This document shows, piece by piece, positions 37,716 to 48,957 of a DNA stretch of 64,000 nucleotides (its first letter is position 1; every line of letters starts with the position of its first letter). The DNA is taken from assembly GCA_021234155.1 (NCBI GenBank), contig JAJEKV010000053.1, forward strand, positions 8,811,798 through 8,875,797, given 5' to 3'. The translations under genes were made by a program, and so were the position numbers. The stretch comes from Isoetes taiwanensis (taxonomy: Eukaryota > Streptophyta > Lycopodiopsida > Isoetales > Isoetaceae). The notes under the pieces are model-generated. The model was not told where the DNA came from and did no database searches. It saw only the letters and a list, made by a program, of their open reading frames with translations.

Positions 37716-38460
37716 GTGAGAACAACTAGACTTACGTTTTCTGGATATGAAAGAGATGTTGCATATCTGGATAGTGTTGCATGGCATATTTGTTAAACCT
37801 TTCATTAGCAGCAAGTTTACATTTACCCCTATTCAACCTCACCATAAATTGTCCTACTCTCTATAGATTATCATGGCATTTTAAGTCCTCTTGAATGGAG
37901 AAAGAGGGATTGGGCTATAAGGGCACCCATTATGCCGTTCACTATAATATACGACTAAGGAGAGGCAACGACTAGAATTTCAATTTGCACAATGCAAGTT
38001 GATACATACAAATTCCTCTCCACTGCATTGCAAGATATTTTAAGTAGCATAGCCATTGTTACGTAGCATAATTATTCAATCTAATTGCCCAACATTTAAT
38101 GTCGGCCACTTAAGTGTTATCGATTTCAAAAGAAAAATGCACCATATTATTGTATAATCCAACTTCTCTTATTCTTATCTTCTCTTATCTTATCTTATCT
38201 TATCTTATTCTTGGTAGCCTTTTAATATTTGGTTATTGTATTTGGTGATGGGGCCTAGTCCCCGGGTTTTAGATGGGCTGTTGCCCTTGCATGTGCCATC
38301 CCATAACCCGTTGGGTTCCCGTGGACGTAAAAATTCTTATCTTATCTTATCTAATCTTGCCATTTAAATTTAACTTATATGATATCCAACAATAAAATGA
38401 ATTTGCGTTGAGACTTAATCATATGTAACATATCATTCTAATAATAAAACAGCATGTTGT
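37716..38460 (+). repeat. Downstream flank module, copy 2, interrupted by microsatellites
   Basis: This matches 1566-1790 and 2220-2560. Between the matching halves, 38164-38358 carries (TCTTA)n runs at 38164-38212 and 38335-38358 around about 120 bp of unrelated sequence containing CCTAGTCCCCGGG. At the same position copy 1 has only about 20 bases. No coding region is seen. Confidence 0.75.
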
Positions 38461-38464
38461 TCTG

Positions 38465-39600
38465 TCGAAATTATAGGCAAACAATTGGTAGTCCCTGCAA
38501 CCCAAGCCGGCCAATTGGGTTGCTATTTTGATCCCTGGTCATACCTCATTAATCCTAGAGATGCGCAATGTAAACACACAATGGCTTCGAGATCATTTCT
38601 CATTAATTGCTATTTTCCCCACAGATCTATAAGACATGTAGGTAACAATTGCTTTTGATATTACAGAATTGCATCTTTTTGCACGTGCTCTTTTGTAGGA
38701 TGTTCATCCCATTTACACTACAAAAGTTAGGTTTGTAATACTAGTATTGCCATAAGTTTGCCTTGTGTTGTTTAATTGAGGTTCCGTTTTCACCATTAGA
38801 CTTGCAAAAATGTAGGAGTGCAAAAATATCCAATGATGAGTATGCTATGGAGAGCTGTCTCCCACTGTTCGAACAGATATCTTGCACCTAGGGGTGCCTG
38901 AACAAGGGGGGTTCACCTAAGGGTGCTTGAACATATACTCTACCTAGAGGGTTTTTTTTCTAGAGGGTGTTGTTTTTCCATGTGACTCTGATACAACATG
39001 TGGCTAAATGGGGGTTTTGGAAGATTTCTAAGGCATATACAAAGGGGTTTTTTTGGCAACCCCTTGCGGGGTTTTAGAAGATTTCTAAGGCATATACATG
39101 GGGTTTTTTTGGTGATCCCTTCCACGCACGTGACATACCCCCATATAAAAGGTGCACCCCTTGTGGCCTAAACTTGTTGAGAAATGTCCACAAAGATGGA
39201 GCCTCATAATATAGTTGCCTAAGGCAAAACACATACCTTGTGTAAGAGATAGCGAGTTCTGTTGAAGTAGGATGCTCTGCACAAAATAAAAAAAAAAGAA
39301 ACCTATAAGTTAGAACTCTAAATGCACCACATCTCATAGCTCTCCAATGTATCTTTCAGAAACCTTTCATCCATGAAGGCAACAGTAAAACGAGCATGAA
39401 GAAGTTATTATCCTTCAATTTTTGTAAGGTTGAGGTTACCTAAACAAATCAAAAGCAAGCCGATGTAAGTTGATATTCCAAATCATAATGAAGATGAAGA
39501 CAAGATTTCAAACTCGTATTTCTTCCATCACAGGTGTCGCATTTTCCATAGTCTAGACCTGTTTCCAATTGTATTTGCCGTAGCTAAACCTTTGCCCATA
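38465..39600 (+). repeat. Duplicated block D2 (matches 23256-24390)
   Basis: This is the second copy of block D. An internal direct repeat of about 60 bp, AGATTTCTAAGGCATATACA with a following GGGGTTTTTTTGG, occurs near 39024 and 39078. It leads directly into block B. Confidence 0.8.
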
Positions 39601-42565
39601 CATCAAGAAGCTACACATGAATATTCATCAAATGAGTATTTCATGGTACTTCCACAAAAAAAAAACCTTCCGCTGGCCAAATATTCCAAAAATAAAAGAG
39701 AAAATTACCTAAATGCCCTTATAGTATGTTTGTATGTTACCACAATGCTCTCAATATTAAGATTAATTCTGAATATGTCCCTAGTCAATGAAATACAACA
39801 ATAGCTTATTTAACGTATTTACTAAAATGTCCTCCTTGGATTTACTAAAATGCCCTCCTTGGATTTTAATGTATTTACTAAAATGCAGATTTGCTTCTCC
39901 TTTGCTTCCAAACTTCCTCGCCAAAGTCAAAATTGATTCAAAATGGTATTAATTCGGATTCTGGAGCTGCATTTTGTGAGTGCAAAATTTCCTTGCTGCA
40001 TTTCTCATTACCCAGATAATTCTTGCTATCTATTCAATGCTGGGCCTTGTAGAGCCAGCTCATTTCTTCTGGGCATGTAGTTTTTGAGCAGATGCTTCTT
40101 TGTGCCTTTAGCTTTCAAAGAGTCCCCACACAATGCTCAGCAGCTTACAAGTTAAGCCAAGCCACATTAACAACTCTGTCTGACAGGCATGCTATTGAAA
40201 TGCTTGTTAATTATTCAGAGCACGAATCTACAAGTTGGAGCTCACAGTATTTCAAAATGAGCAAAAAATCCCCCTCTCTATTTTTCTTGATTTAATCACT
40301 AATCCCCAATTCGTGCAATGGTTCTTTCAAGATTTCTTCGAGCAAACAAATTTGAGCAAGCAGGGGAAGCTAGTTCGAGCAAACACATCCAAGCGAACAT
40401 GTCCGGCAGTGCTTCAAAGAGAAAATGCAGGTCCGGCAGCAGGTCTTCAAACGCAGTTAGCTAAATGTTGGCTCTTAAGTTGTGTTGTGGTTGTTTATGG
40501 GAGATAGTGTTATTTTGGTAAAAAAATTAAATAAAAAAGCAAAAAAGCAATGGTGACAACCAACCACAGCACGAATATTTCAATTTTTTTTCTCAATAAT
40601 AATATAGCCAAAGCACAAGAAGCCATAATTATAGCCATAGCCACGACAATCCGTGAATTTCTTATGGCCCAGCTTTGCCCCTTTTGCAGATATATTTCAG
40701 TCTCCTAATATCCTCAGAAGTCATTGACAGGGAAAACCCATTACAGACCAATTTCTTACTGGCCGTTCTGCCATTGCGATATATGCAATAGAAAAGGGAT
40801 TCATCATGCTGCACCACGACCTGTAAAAGAAAACACTGTCACTTATGCTAAAACCATTCCTAATACAAGGTTTTTCCACTCAAGAACATGCAATAGAACT
40901 AGGGCTACGATTTTTCTGTCCAAGAACTTGCAAAAAAACTGGAGCATCCATTTTTCTCTTCAAAAACATGCAAAAGGAGTAGACCATTGATTTAACAAGC
41001 AAAAGAACTAAAGCATTTTACAAAAGTAAAAGAAAGGACGTTTCTAGAACTGTGATTTTGCTATTTAAAAATATACAGAAATAGCTACAAGCTTTTTCCT
41101 GGACAAGGAAGCAAGCAAATAAGCTTGTGGTCCTGGTGCGAAAATGGGATTTATATGTGCAAAGGATTTATGAAGCAAAGGACTAAAATTCAGATCTGTA
41201 AATCAGAATGTCTGATTTATGATCCTTCTTAAAGGATCTCTAAGGACACAACTATTTCATGAAGTTACAGAGATTAAATGTAGTAGCTCTTTTCCATTTA
41301 TGCTTTAAATGAAATGTTAGTTATAATAATCAAACAGAAGTTCTTATATATCTTAAGCTTAGATGGATAGTCCATATGCAACTTGCAGCTATCCATAGTT
41401 CCAAGTATTCTCTTAAATGCAGAGAAGCGGTTTGTGTTGCATAAAGCATGGCAGGTGTAAACACACTTAGCTACAATTGGTTTGTGAATTAATCTAGGTA
41501 GACGTTTGCCTAAGTTTAGATTTAAGTTTCAAACTTATTTATGACCCTAAATATTGATTCATATCTCTATATTTGCCTCTATGACTAACTGAGAGTAAAA
41601 ATGTTGCATTGGGTGAAGAGCTATACGTTGGAGAAACTTGCGTCCCTTTAAAAAAAACTTTTTCACATATGTTCTTATTTTAATAAAAAACCCAATTTAA
41701 TGGTTTAAGCTCCTCTGTCCGTCTTCTTGCCTTTAGGACTCTTCATTGTGAGAATCCAAATTTAGAATGAGGTGATTTTCTTATTGCAATCCTTTGTTAC
41801 ATGCACCATATTGATTTTAGAAAACCATGCATGGTTCTTTGTTTTTCACAAATTGCTTGTTTGATCTTCTCAGCAAGCAGAGAGAAAAGAGTTGGTCAGG
41901 CCCGTGGATTTTGTTGCTAGAATTCTGCAACCTAATCTAGTGGAACTATATTCTAAATGCATGCTAAATCATCATATCATAACTTATGGAAGAAATATCA
42001 TGATTGTACAGTTTTTTAGAACTTATTGTTATATGAATTACATGGTCAAATTTCATAGTAGGCTTGGTGTTATGTGATGATTTCTGCTTATGCATGTGAA
42101 GTAACATAAACCTTCATCCATTAAGCCTGCATGGCAGTGTGCAAATAGAATAGACTCCACACTAGTCTTTTTACAACAGCCACAAGAACCACGACTATTT
42201 GGTCCATGTTTTCCCCGCACAAAGCAAAGATGCTAGATATTAGGTGTCCAAAGACGTAATAGAGTTATCTCTTGTTTCAATAGGAACCATTGTTAACCCG
42301 ACACAATAGATCAGCAGCAACATCAACGGGGTTGCCATGTTTAATGAAATTACCAAAGACCTCCGAAAGACCAAATTTGGTATGTGTATTGAAATCATGG
42401 CTTCATTGTTCGATAACACAATCCAAGAGAGAAATCAACTTAGAGACCTCAAAAAGATTAAAATATCTCCTTGGCCTCCATCAACGCCAATGCATATTTC
42501 TGAATACTGATGACATCCCATTGAGAGATCCATAACTAACAAGAGCAAGGAGAAGAAGATGTCAT

Positions 42566-43071
42566 ATGCCAAGTTTGCGATTTTTTTTTCTTGGAAATCA
42601 ATTTGAATGCTTAAAAGATACGGTTGAGTTTACGGCCAGCCTTGGCTTGGATCATAATTCAGGAAGCTTTTTGACGGCATTAATCATGGCCTGTGCATTA
42701 AGTATGGAAACTTTGAAGAGCATATTCAAATACTTGCTGAGTTTAGATTTACCAGAAAAGGAGATATATTGCATGGTCCAGCTTCAGCCTAGGATTTTGG
42801 CAAGAGCGATCAAGTTGAGACAACAATAACTTATGCACTAAAAACTTTCAAATATCCTCTGGATGAAATTTCGAAGACTCCATTCTATCTCCTTTGCAGC
42901 TTGGAGAAGAGGATCAAGCCAAGATATAGGGTTTTGACGTTCCTGGAAGATAAGGAAATTATAAAAAGGAAATTTGCTTTAGACACTATAGTGGGGATGT
43001 CTGGTCTGGCATTTGTATCTAGGTTTGTGGGGAAACAAGAACGTGAATACACATACCGTAAAGATCACTAA
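42566..43071 (+). pseudogene. mTERF-family C-terminal fragment, copy B
   Basis: This is the better preserved copy. From 42605 one frame runs through ECLKDTVEF, DHNSGSFLTALIMACALSM and a full mTERF-type repeat with VQLQPRILARA to a stop at 42827-42829. The +1 frame then continues at once with YALKTFKYPLDEI, FYLLCSLEKRIKPRYRVL and DTIVGMSGLAFVSRFV to the stop at 43069-43071. The order and the SLEKRIKPRYRVL signature fit an mTERF C-terminus. One missing A near CAACAATAAC would account for the break, and copy A shares it, so it predates the duplication unless both consensus sequences are wrong. Only the last 150-160 residues are present. The copia 5' LTR begins 70 bp downstream. Confidence 0.85.
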
Positions 43072-43136
43072 ACGGACCTTCAAAAGCTTATGCCATCTTT
43101 CCTCATAGATTTTTCTGCCCTGCCACTGATCTGCTT

Positions 43137-43141
43137 AACGT
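43137..43141 (+). repeat. Target-site duplication, left (AACGT)
   Basis: AACGT directly precedes the 5' LTR and is repeated at 47903-47907 after the 3' LTR. The empty site in block A has a single AACGT (CTTAACGTCATC). Confidence 0.95.
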
Positions 43142-43436
43142 TGTTGCAGATTGATCACGTGGCACAGATATTTCTGTTAGAGATATACAGTGACAGAAAG
43201 AATCTCCAACAAACTAGTTACAACAAACTAGTTAGTTATTAGTTTCCTTATTTAGACATGCAGTTTGTACCTGGATCTATTTAAATCCAGATCCTTCTTT
43301 AGATTAGTACGCTTTGTCTTGGAGTTTGTAGTCGCCTGATAAGATCAGTCGACCTACCTTTGTGTTCTTGATATTCTATCAATATAGATCTGTTGTTCTT
43401 TCTTTCATCCGTCTCTCTCCATTTTCACTTGCATCA
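43142..43436 (+). repeat. 5' LTR
   Basis: This begins TGTTGCAGATTG and ends CTTGCATCA. It contains a TATA-like CTATTTAAAT at 43277-43286 inside the inverted repeat CTGGAT...ATCCAG, and the duplicated word AACAAACTAGTTA near 43208 and 43221. It is identical to the 3' LTR. Confidence 0.97.
43277..43286 (+). promoter_or_regulatory. Putative TATA box of the 5' LTR
   Basis: CTATTTAAAT lies 151 bp before the LTR end, which is a usual place for the U3 promoter of a short LTR. The transcription start itself cannot be seen. Confidence 0.5.
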
Positions 43437-43450
43437 GGTTATGGGCCCAC
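43437..43450 (+). other. Primer-binding site: initiator tRNA-Met anticodon arm (half-tRNA type)
   Basis: GGTTATGGGCCCAC follows the LTR with no gap. It is the reverse complement of GTGGGCCCATAACC, the anticodon stem-loop region of plant initiator tRNA-Met, and not of the tRNA 3' end (the usual site would read TGGTATCAGAGC). Drosophila copia primes from a 5' half of initiator tRNA-Met at the same internal site. I infer that this element uses the same half-tRNA primer. Confidence 0.85.
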
Positions 43451-43528
43451 GACCTAATTCCTCTGCATAAGCCGTTTGCTTTCATTTTACTTCCTCCAAA
43501 ACTCACTGTGTCTCTCTTTCTCTACTCG

Positions 43529-46500
43529 ATGGATTCAACTCTGAATATTTCTCCTTCTGATTGGCGTTTGATGCCACGGTTCGATGGCAAGGATTACCAG
43601 ATGTGGCGGTGGCGCCTAAAGATGGTCCTGGAGGACAAAAATTTGTGGGAGATCACAAATCTTTCTCCCAGCAGCAGTAAGATTTCTATTGTTCTTGATG
43701 GAAAAGATGATTCCACCAAGAAAACTGATGATTCCATGGAAAAGGACCGCAAGGCTCGGTTAATCCTTTGCACAAGCCTGGGTGATACACCTGCACGTTT
43801 AGTAAAAGGGGCTAAAATTGCAAGTGAGATGTTGTCTCTGCTTGACAACCACTATGCATCTAGAGCAGCCGGGAATCGTCTTGCTCTAAGGAAGGCTCTA
43901 TATGAGCTCAAGTTATCTGATGGAGGCGATGTTACCTCACATATATGCCGCCTCAAGACCATGATTGATGATCTTGATGCAACTGGGGTTCAGATTACTC
44001 AAGATGAGAAAGTATGCCTCTTATTGAACAGCCTTCCAAATTGCTTTGAAGGGCTTATTATAAATCTTGAAGGGCGATTGTCTGATTACACATTTGAAGC
44101 CACCATTGATCGGATTCAAGCTGAAGCTCTCAGGCAAGGACAAGGCCAGACCAAAGGTACATCTGACACACTTATGCTTGCAGACTCCAAGCCTCCCCGA
44201 CGCCCAAAGCTTGACAGAGCTACTGTCACCTGTTTTAGATGCCAGAAGACCGGCCATTTTGCAAAGGAATGCAATGCTCCAGCCCCTGTTACCAAGCGCA
44301 ACCCACCTGTTGAACATAACAATTTGGTTCAAGTCCATGATTTTTCTCTATCAGACACCCAAGAAAGCTTGCCTCCACCACTTGATTTGCCACTGCTTGA
44401 CACACCCCCTTCAGCCTCAGAATTTTTATGCACTACCCAAGAAGGCCGCCCTCATGCCACAGACCCTGCTTGGTACTTAGACTCTGGAGCTACTTGCCAT
44501 ATGACTCCCTTCCGCCATTGCTTCTCCACATATTCTCCTCTCCAAAATCCAAGATCAGTGTTGATGGGTGACAATAATCTTCAATATGGCATTGGCACTG
44601 GCCATGTTCCAGTCAAGCTCTCCTCTGGCATCCGCAAGACTATTCGAGAAGTACTCCATGTTTCCGGATTACATAAGCAGCTTGTATCTGTAAGCAAGCT
44701 AACAACTGCTGGCCTCCATGTCTCTTTTGTTTCTGATCGATGCTTCATTAAAAATTCCAGTCACCATACCCTTCTTACAGGCACTCGAGTTGGGAATCTT
44801 TACCGCCTAGACGTTCTTGTCCCTTCCGAGTATGCATGTGTTTCTTATGCTCCTCCACATCCTCACATCTGGCATCTACGCCTTGGTCACCCTGCTCACT
44901 ACAGGCTTCAAATTCTTGCCCAAAAAGGGCTTTTTCCGTCCACTCCAAAATCTGATTGCTCTTCTTGTTTGCAGACAAAGATCACTCGCAGTTCCTTCTC
45001 TCCTATGCCTTCCTCAGCCACTCAACTTCTTGAGTTAGTCCACAGTGATCTCTGTGGTCCTTTTTCAGAACCTACTTTTGGAGGTGCACGATATTTCTTG
45101 ATTTTTCTTGATGATCACAGCCGCAAGCTATTTATATACTTGTTGAAGCAAAAAAATGAAACTTTCTCTCACTTTGTTGCTTTTCATGCACAAGCTGAGC
45201 GGGTTACTGGCCATCCACTTGTTACTTTACGAACAGATGGAGGGGGCGAATTTTCTTCTCGGGCATTTCAAGAATATTGCTCCACTCATGGCATTGTTCA
45301 TCAGTTCTCAGTCCCCTATTCTCCAGAGCAGAATGGGCGGGCCGAACGTGCAAATCGCACCATATTAGAGATCATTCGAACTCTCTTATTTGACATGCAT
45401 GTTCCTCTAAAGTTTTGGGGAGAGGCAGCCAACACAGCAGTTTATCTCATCAATCACCTTCCTCACCGAAGCATTGATAACAAGATTCCAGAAGAAGTCT
45501 GGACCGGTCACTCCATCCACATATCTCATCTTCGAGTTTTTGGATGTCAGGCTTTTGCCTATCTGCTTAAACCTCCTTCCAAACTTAGTCCTCCATCCGT
45601 ACCTTGTATGTTTCTTGGATATTCCCTCACTAGCAAAGCCTATCGCCTCTTCCAATTGTCCAAACAGAAGCTTATGCTCAGCTGCCATGTTAAATTCCAA
45701 GAAACCCAGCCCTGTCACCATTTGCCATTGCCTCCCAATTTCGTGCTTCTAGAAGATCATGCTCCATTCGAGCCCCCTGCTCTAAGCACTCCACCTGCGA
45801 CCCCTGATATGCCCATTCCCGTTGAAGATACTGTTTCTTTTGATGAAGAATCAGCCCCACCTGATTCTCCACCCATTGTCCACTCTGCTCCATCTATTGT
45901 CCCACCTGCTCCTTTGTCTCCTACCATTATGCCACCTGAATTGCCCTCCTTACCTCCTCGCCCTACCCGAATTCGCAAAGCCCCTGTATGGGCAGAAGAC
46001 TACTCCTTTCTCTCTCAAGTCCTTCCCATTGAGCCATACACATATCATCAAGCACTCCACAATCCACACAAAGATGCCTGGATTCAGGCTATGCAAGCGG
46101 AGATGAACTCCATTCATGAAGCTGGGACATGGTCTTTGGTACCGCGTCCAACTCACAGACCTGTCATTTCTTGCAAGTGGGTGTATAAGCTCAAATACCA
46201 TCCAAATGGGGACATTGCTCGTTTTAAAGCAAGATTGGTAGCTCGCGGATTCAATCAAACAGAAGGTATTGACTTTGAAGAGACGTACGCTCCAGTAGCT
46301 CGTATGGTATCAATTCGAACCCTTCTTGCATATGCTGCTTCAAAACATTATTTTGTCCATCAAATGGACGTTCAGAATGCCTTTTTAAATGGTGATCTCA
46401 CTGAAGAAGTTTATTTAGAACAGCCCCAAGGCTTTGTTACAGCAGATTCAGATCAGGTTTGCCGTCTTCATAAGGCTCTCTATGGCCTTCGACAAGCCTC

Positions 46501-47620
46501 GAGATCATGGTACACCCGGCTTGATCAGACACTTCACCAACTGGAATTTCAGCGCAGTGATGCAGATCCCTCAGTCTATTTTCACCTCAAGCCTTCCTTT
46601 CTCACTGTCCTTTGCTATGTTGATGACCTCTTGATCATTGCTGCCTCTGAATTTGATCTGAAACAGCTTAAAGATCAACTTCACACTTTTTTTAAGATGA
46701 AAGATCTTGGAGAAATTCACTATTTCCTTGGTCTTCAAATTGCTTATAACCAGACCACTGGCCATCTTTCTCTCACACAAACCAAATACATCTCCGATAT
46801 TCTTGCAAAATCCAAGCTTCTTGATTGCAATTCCGTGTCTACTCCTCTTGAATTTGGCCTTCACTTGCTCCCTGATGATCCACCTTGTTCACCATCTCTC
46901 CAACACATCCATTCTCAATACCGTAATCTCCTTGGAATGATCAATTTTGCTGCTGTCTCTACTCGCCCAGACCTTGCTCTTCCCCTTTGCAAGCTTTCTC
47001 AATTCTCCAATGATCCTAAAAACACCCATTGCGCATCTCTCAAAAGGGTTCTTCGTTATTTAACAGGCACGGTTGATCATGGTCTCCATTATTCTGCTAA
47101 TTCCACACTTTCTGTGCAAGGCTTTTGTGATGCCGACTGGGCAGGCGACCATCACGATCGGAAGTCTACTTCGGGCTATGTTTTCACTTTTGCAGGTGGC
47201 GCTATAAGCTGGAGTAGCAGCAAACAGTCTTGTGTTTCCTTATCCAGCACTGAAGCTGAGTATGTAGCACTATCACATGCGTCCAGAGAGGCCATTTGGC
47301 TCCAACGTTTATGCACTGAACTCCAGCTCACTGATTCAAGTTCAACTCTTATCCATGTGGATAACCAAGGAGCTATTGCCATTGCGCATAATCCAGTTCT
47401 TCATCGACGGATCAAACATATTGATATTCAGTATCATTTCATTCGTAATCTTGTTCGAGATGGCACAATTCTTCTTCAATATTGTCCTACAGATGAGATG
47501 CCTGCCGACATGCTTACTAAAGCCCTTGCTCGGCCTAAACATCTCAAATTCATTGCAGCCATTGGTTTGAGTGGGGGTCCTGATTCTCTCCTGTCACTGA
47601 GTGGGGGTGTTGCAGATTGA
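43529..47620 (+). CDS. Copia gag-pol polyprotein, intact
   Basis: The 1363-residue polyprotein is translated as one frame and would be cut by its own protease. I chose the ATG at 43529; the frame opens upstream at 43508, but only with a GTG. Gag comes first, with WRLMPRFDGKDYQMWRWRLK near residue 10 and a zinc knuckle CFRCQKTGHFAKEC at 235-248. The protease motif is DSGAT at 318-322. Integrase follows: an HHCC zinc site (H449, H454, C477, C480), then catalytic D507, D570 and E606 (D-X35-E). Reverse transcriptase has D947 in MDVQNAFLNG and YVDD at 1030-1033. RNase H has D1201, E1242 (TEAEY) and D1278 (HVDNQ). All expected catalytic residues are present in the Ty1/copia order, with integrase before reverse transcriptase. 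The stop lies 11-13 bases inside the 3' LTR. No internal stop or frameshift is present, unlike nearly everything around it. Confidence 0.97.
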   Translation: MDSTLNISPSDWRLMPRFDGKDYQMWRWRLKMVLEDKNLWEITNLSPSSSKISIVLDGKDDSTKKTDDSMEKDRKARLILCTSLGDTPARLVKGAKIASEMLSLLDNHYASRAAGNRLALRKALYELKLSDGGDVTSHICRLKTMIDDLDATGVQITQDEKVCLLLNSLPNCFEGLIINLEGRLSDYTFEATIDRIQAEALRQGQGQTKGTSDTLMLADSKPPRRPKLDRATVTCFRCQKTGHFAKECNAPAPVTKRNPPVEHNNLVQVHDFSLSDTQESLPPPLDLPLLDTPPSASEFLCTTQEGRPHATDPAWYLDSGATCHMTPFRHCFSTYSPLQNPRSVLMGDNNLQYGIGTGHVPVKLSSGIRKTIREVLHVSGLHKQLVSVSKLTTAGLHVSFVSDRCFIKNSSHHTLLTGTRVGNLYRLDVLVPSEYACVSYAPPHPHIWHLRLGHPAHYRLQILAQKGLFPSTPKSDCSSCLQTKITRSSFSPMPSSATQLLELVHSDLCGPFSEPTFGGARYFLIFLDDHSRKLFIYLLKQKNETFSHFVAFHAQAERVTGHPLVTLRTDGGGEFSSRAFQEYCSTHGIVHQFSVPYSPEQNGRAERANRTILEIIRTLLFDMHVPLKFWGEAANTAVYLINHLPHRSIDNKIPEEVWTGHSIHISHLRVFGCQAFAYLLKPPSKLSPPSVPCMFLGYSLTSKAYRLFQLSKQKLMLSCHVKFQETQPCHHLPLPPNFVLLEDHAPFEPPALSTPPATPDMPIPVEDTVSFDEESAPPDSPPIVHSAPSIVPPAPLSPTIMPPELPSLPPRPTRIRKAPVWAEDYSFLSQVLPIEPYTYHQALHNPHKDAWIQAMQAEMNSIHEAGTWSLVPRPTHRPVISCKWVYKLKYHPNGDIARFKARLVARGFNQTEGIDFEETYAPVARMVSIRTLLAYAASKHYFVHQMDVQNAFLNGDLTEEVYLEQPQGFVTADSDQVCRLHKALYGLRQASRSWYTRLDQTLHQLEFQRSDADPSVYFHLKPSFLTVLCYVDDLLIIAASEFDLKQLKDQLHTFFKMKDLGEIHYFLGLQIAYNQTTGHLSLTQTKYISDILAKSKLLDCNSVSTPLEFGLHLLPDDPPCSPSLQHIHSQYRNLLGMINFAAVSTRPDLALPLCKLSQFSNDPKNTHCASLKRVLRYLTGTVDHGLHYSANSTLSVQGFCDADWAGDHHDRKSTSGYVFTFAGGAISWSSSKQSCVSLSSTEAEYVALSHASREAIWLQRLCTELQLTDSSSTLIHVDNQGAIAIAHNPVLHRRIKHIDIQYHFIRNLVRDGTILLQYCPTDEMPADMLTKALARPKHLKFIAAIGLSGGPDSLLSLSGGVAD
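47599..47607 (+). other. Polypurine tract, with an upstream duplicate
   Basis: GAGTGGGGG abuts the 3' LTR and would prime plus-strand synthesis. The same nine bases occur 30 bp upstream at 47569-47577. Both are inside the coding frame (LSGG...LSGG). Confidence 0.85.
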
Positions 47621-47902
47621 TCACGTGGCACAGATATTTCTGTTAGAGATATACAGTGACAGAAAGAATCTCCAACAAACTAGTTACAACAAACTAGTTA
47701 GTTATTAGTTTCCTTATTTAGACATGCAGTTTGTACCTGGATCTATTTAAATCCAGATCCTTCTTTAGATTAGTACGCTTTGTCTTGGAGTTTGTAGTCG
47801 CCTGATAAGATCAGTCGACCTACCTTTGTGTTCTTGATATTCTATCAATATAGATCTGTTGTTCTTTCTTTCATCCGTCTCTCTCCATTTTCACTTGCAT
47901 CA
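47608..47902 (+). repeat. 3' LTR
   Basis: This is 295 bp, identical to the 5' LTR, and followed by AACGT (47903-47907) and then the block B sequence CATCTGCCTGCAGGCCCAAC. Confidence 0.97.
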
Positions 47903-48474
47903 AACGTCATCTGCCTGCAGGCCCAACATCGCCGATGCCTTACACCAAATGCTACATCTGGGGACATGGAATCAAATTGTATCTACCTGCAGATCCAACG
48001 TAGCATCACCAGGCAAAACATGAATGCAAAAGAAAACCTTAAATGTAAACAACCGTCGAACCTCTGCTTCAAGGCATCCCAGAGCCAGCATGGCCTAGTT
48101 CTGGATCAGAAGCCGCCCACTCGATTTTTGCACTGAATCTTAGTTCATGCACTGTAATCTTCCTTCTCGTTCCTGCATATCTGCCCTTTCTTGCTTAAGC
48201 CATCTGCTTTCTAACACAACCCATAAAAAACTATGAATGCAAAGTCTTTGCGGCCCAGTAGGATGCATCTTTGGTTTGCTTGGGCGCATCGGGTCGATCA
48301 GCAACAGGGAAACCATGGCCGGAAACCCATATGAGCGAGGGTTTGCCCCCCTAGAGGCAACCCAAAAACCTTTGGTAAAATGTCGTCCGTTTTGTCCTTT
48401 GGGTAAAGGCACCTAAAGGAACAACTAACAACTACAAATACCGAGCTTCCACGGTTTCACAATGCAATTCCACA

Positions 48475-48957
48475 ATGTCTACGTCTCTAACGTTAACATG
48501 GAGGATCCTATTGCTCGTACTAGGCCTAGTCTCAGTCTCAGTCCCACAAACGCATGCAGCAGATCAAATTAGAATGAATATAACTCATGTACACAAGGGC
48601 CTGCCAACATATGAGAAATTACATCGAGGGGCTGAAAGTAGCCAGAAAAGGAGTGCATATTGGCAAGCTAGACACAATGGTCGCAACCCCCTTACGAGCA
48701 CACAATCTGGGTATATGATGGACTTATGGATGGGCACTCCAGCAAAGCGTTTTAGGGTACAAATGGACACCGGAAGCGACCAAGTTTGGTTAAAGTGTGG
48801 CCCTTGCTCTGAATGCTCTCAAAATGAAGGAAGTTGTGCTCCATGTCCCGAAAATGTTTTGTATCCATGGCAATCTAGTTCATTTTCCACCCTTGGATGT
48901 AATCCCTATTATGGTTGTGACCCTTTGTCTAATACTGATAACTTCTTCGTGTGGTAG
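48475..48957 (+). pseudogene. Aspartic protease, copy B, 3' part replaced
   Basis: This has the same start, signal-like N-terminus and MDTGS (residues 97-101) as copy A. It stays in frame through CAPCPENVLYPWQSSSFSTL, because GTCCCG has one C fewer than copy A. At 48930 the match with A stops after CCCTTTGTCT, and the frame ends a few codons later inside an unrelated block. Only about 150 residues of the protease remain, containing the first catalytic Asp but not the second. It cannot form an active enzyme. Confidence 0.88.

Larger units (their letters stand above)
43142..47902 (+). mobile_element. Complete, young Ty1/copia LTR retrotransposon
   Basis: The 4761-bp element is bounded by TG...CA, 295-bp LTRs and 5-bp target duplications. 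It carries a primer site, a single gag-pol reading frame and a polypurine tract. The two LTRs are identical over 295 positions when compared base by base, and the reading frame is uninterrupted. The insertion is therefore recent relative to the A/B duplication and the element could be autonomous. Block A retains the pre-insertion sequence, so the boundaries are certain. Confidence 0.97.

Noticed and set aside
38213-38331. A possible SINE between two (TCTTA)n runs
   Set aside because: No A or B box and no flanking duplication. The runs on both sides are simple microsatellite.
43594-47542. Many antisense and out-of-frame open frames inside the copia element
   Set aside because: They are shadows of the single 1363-codon polyprotein frame.
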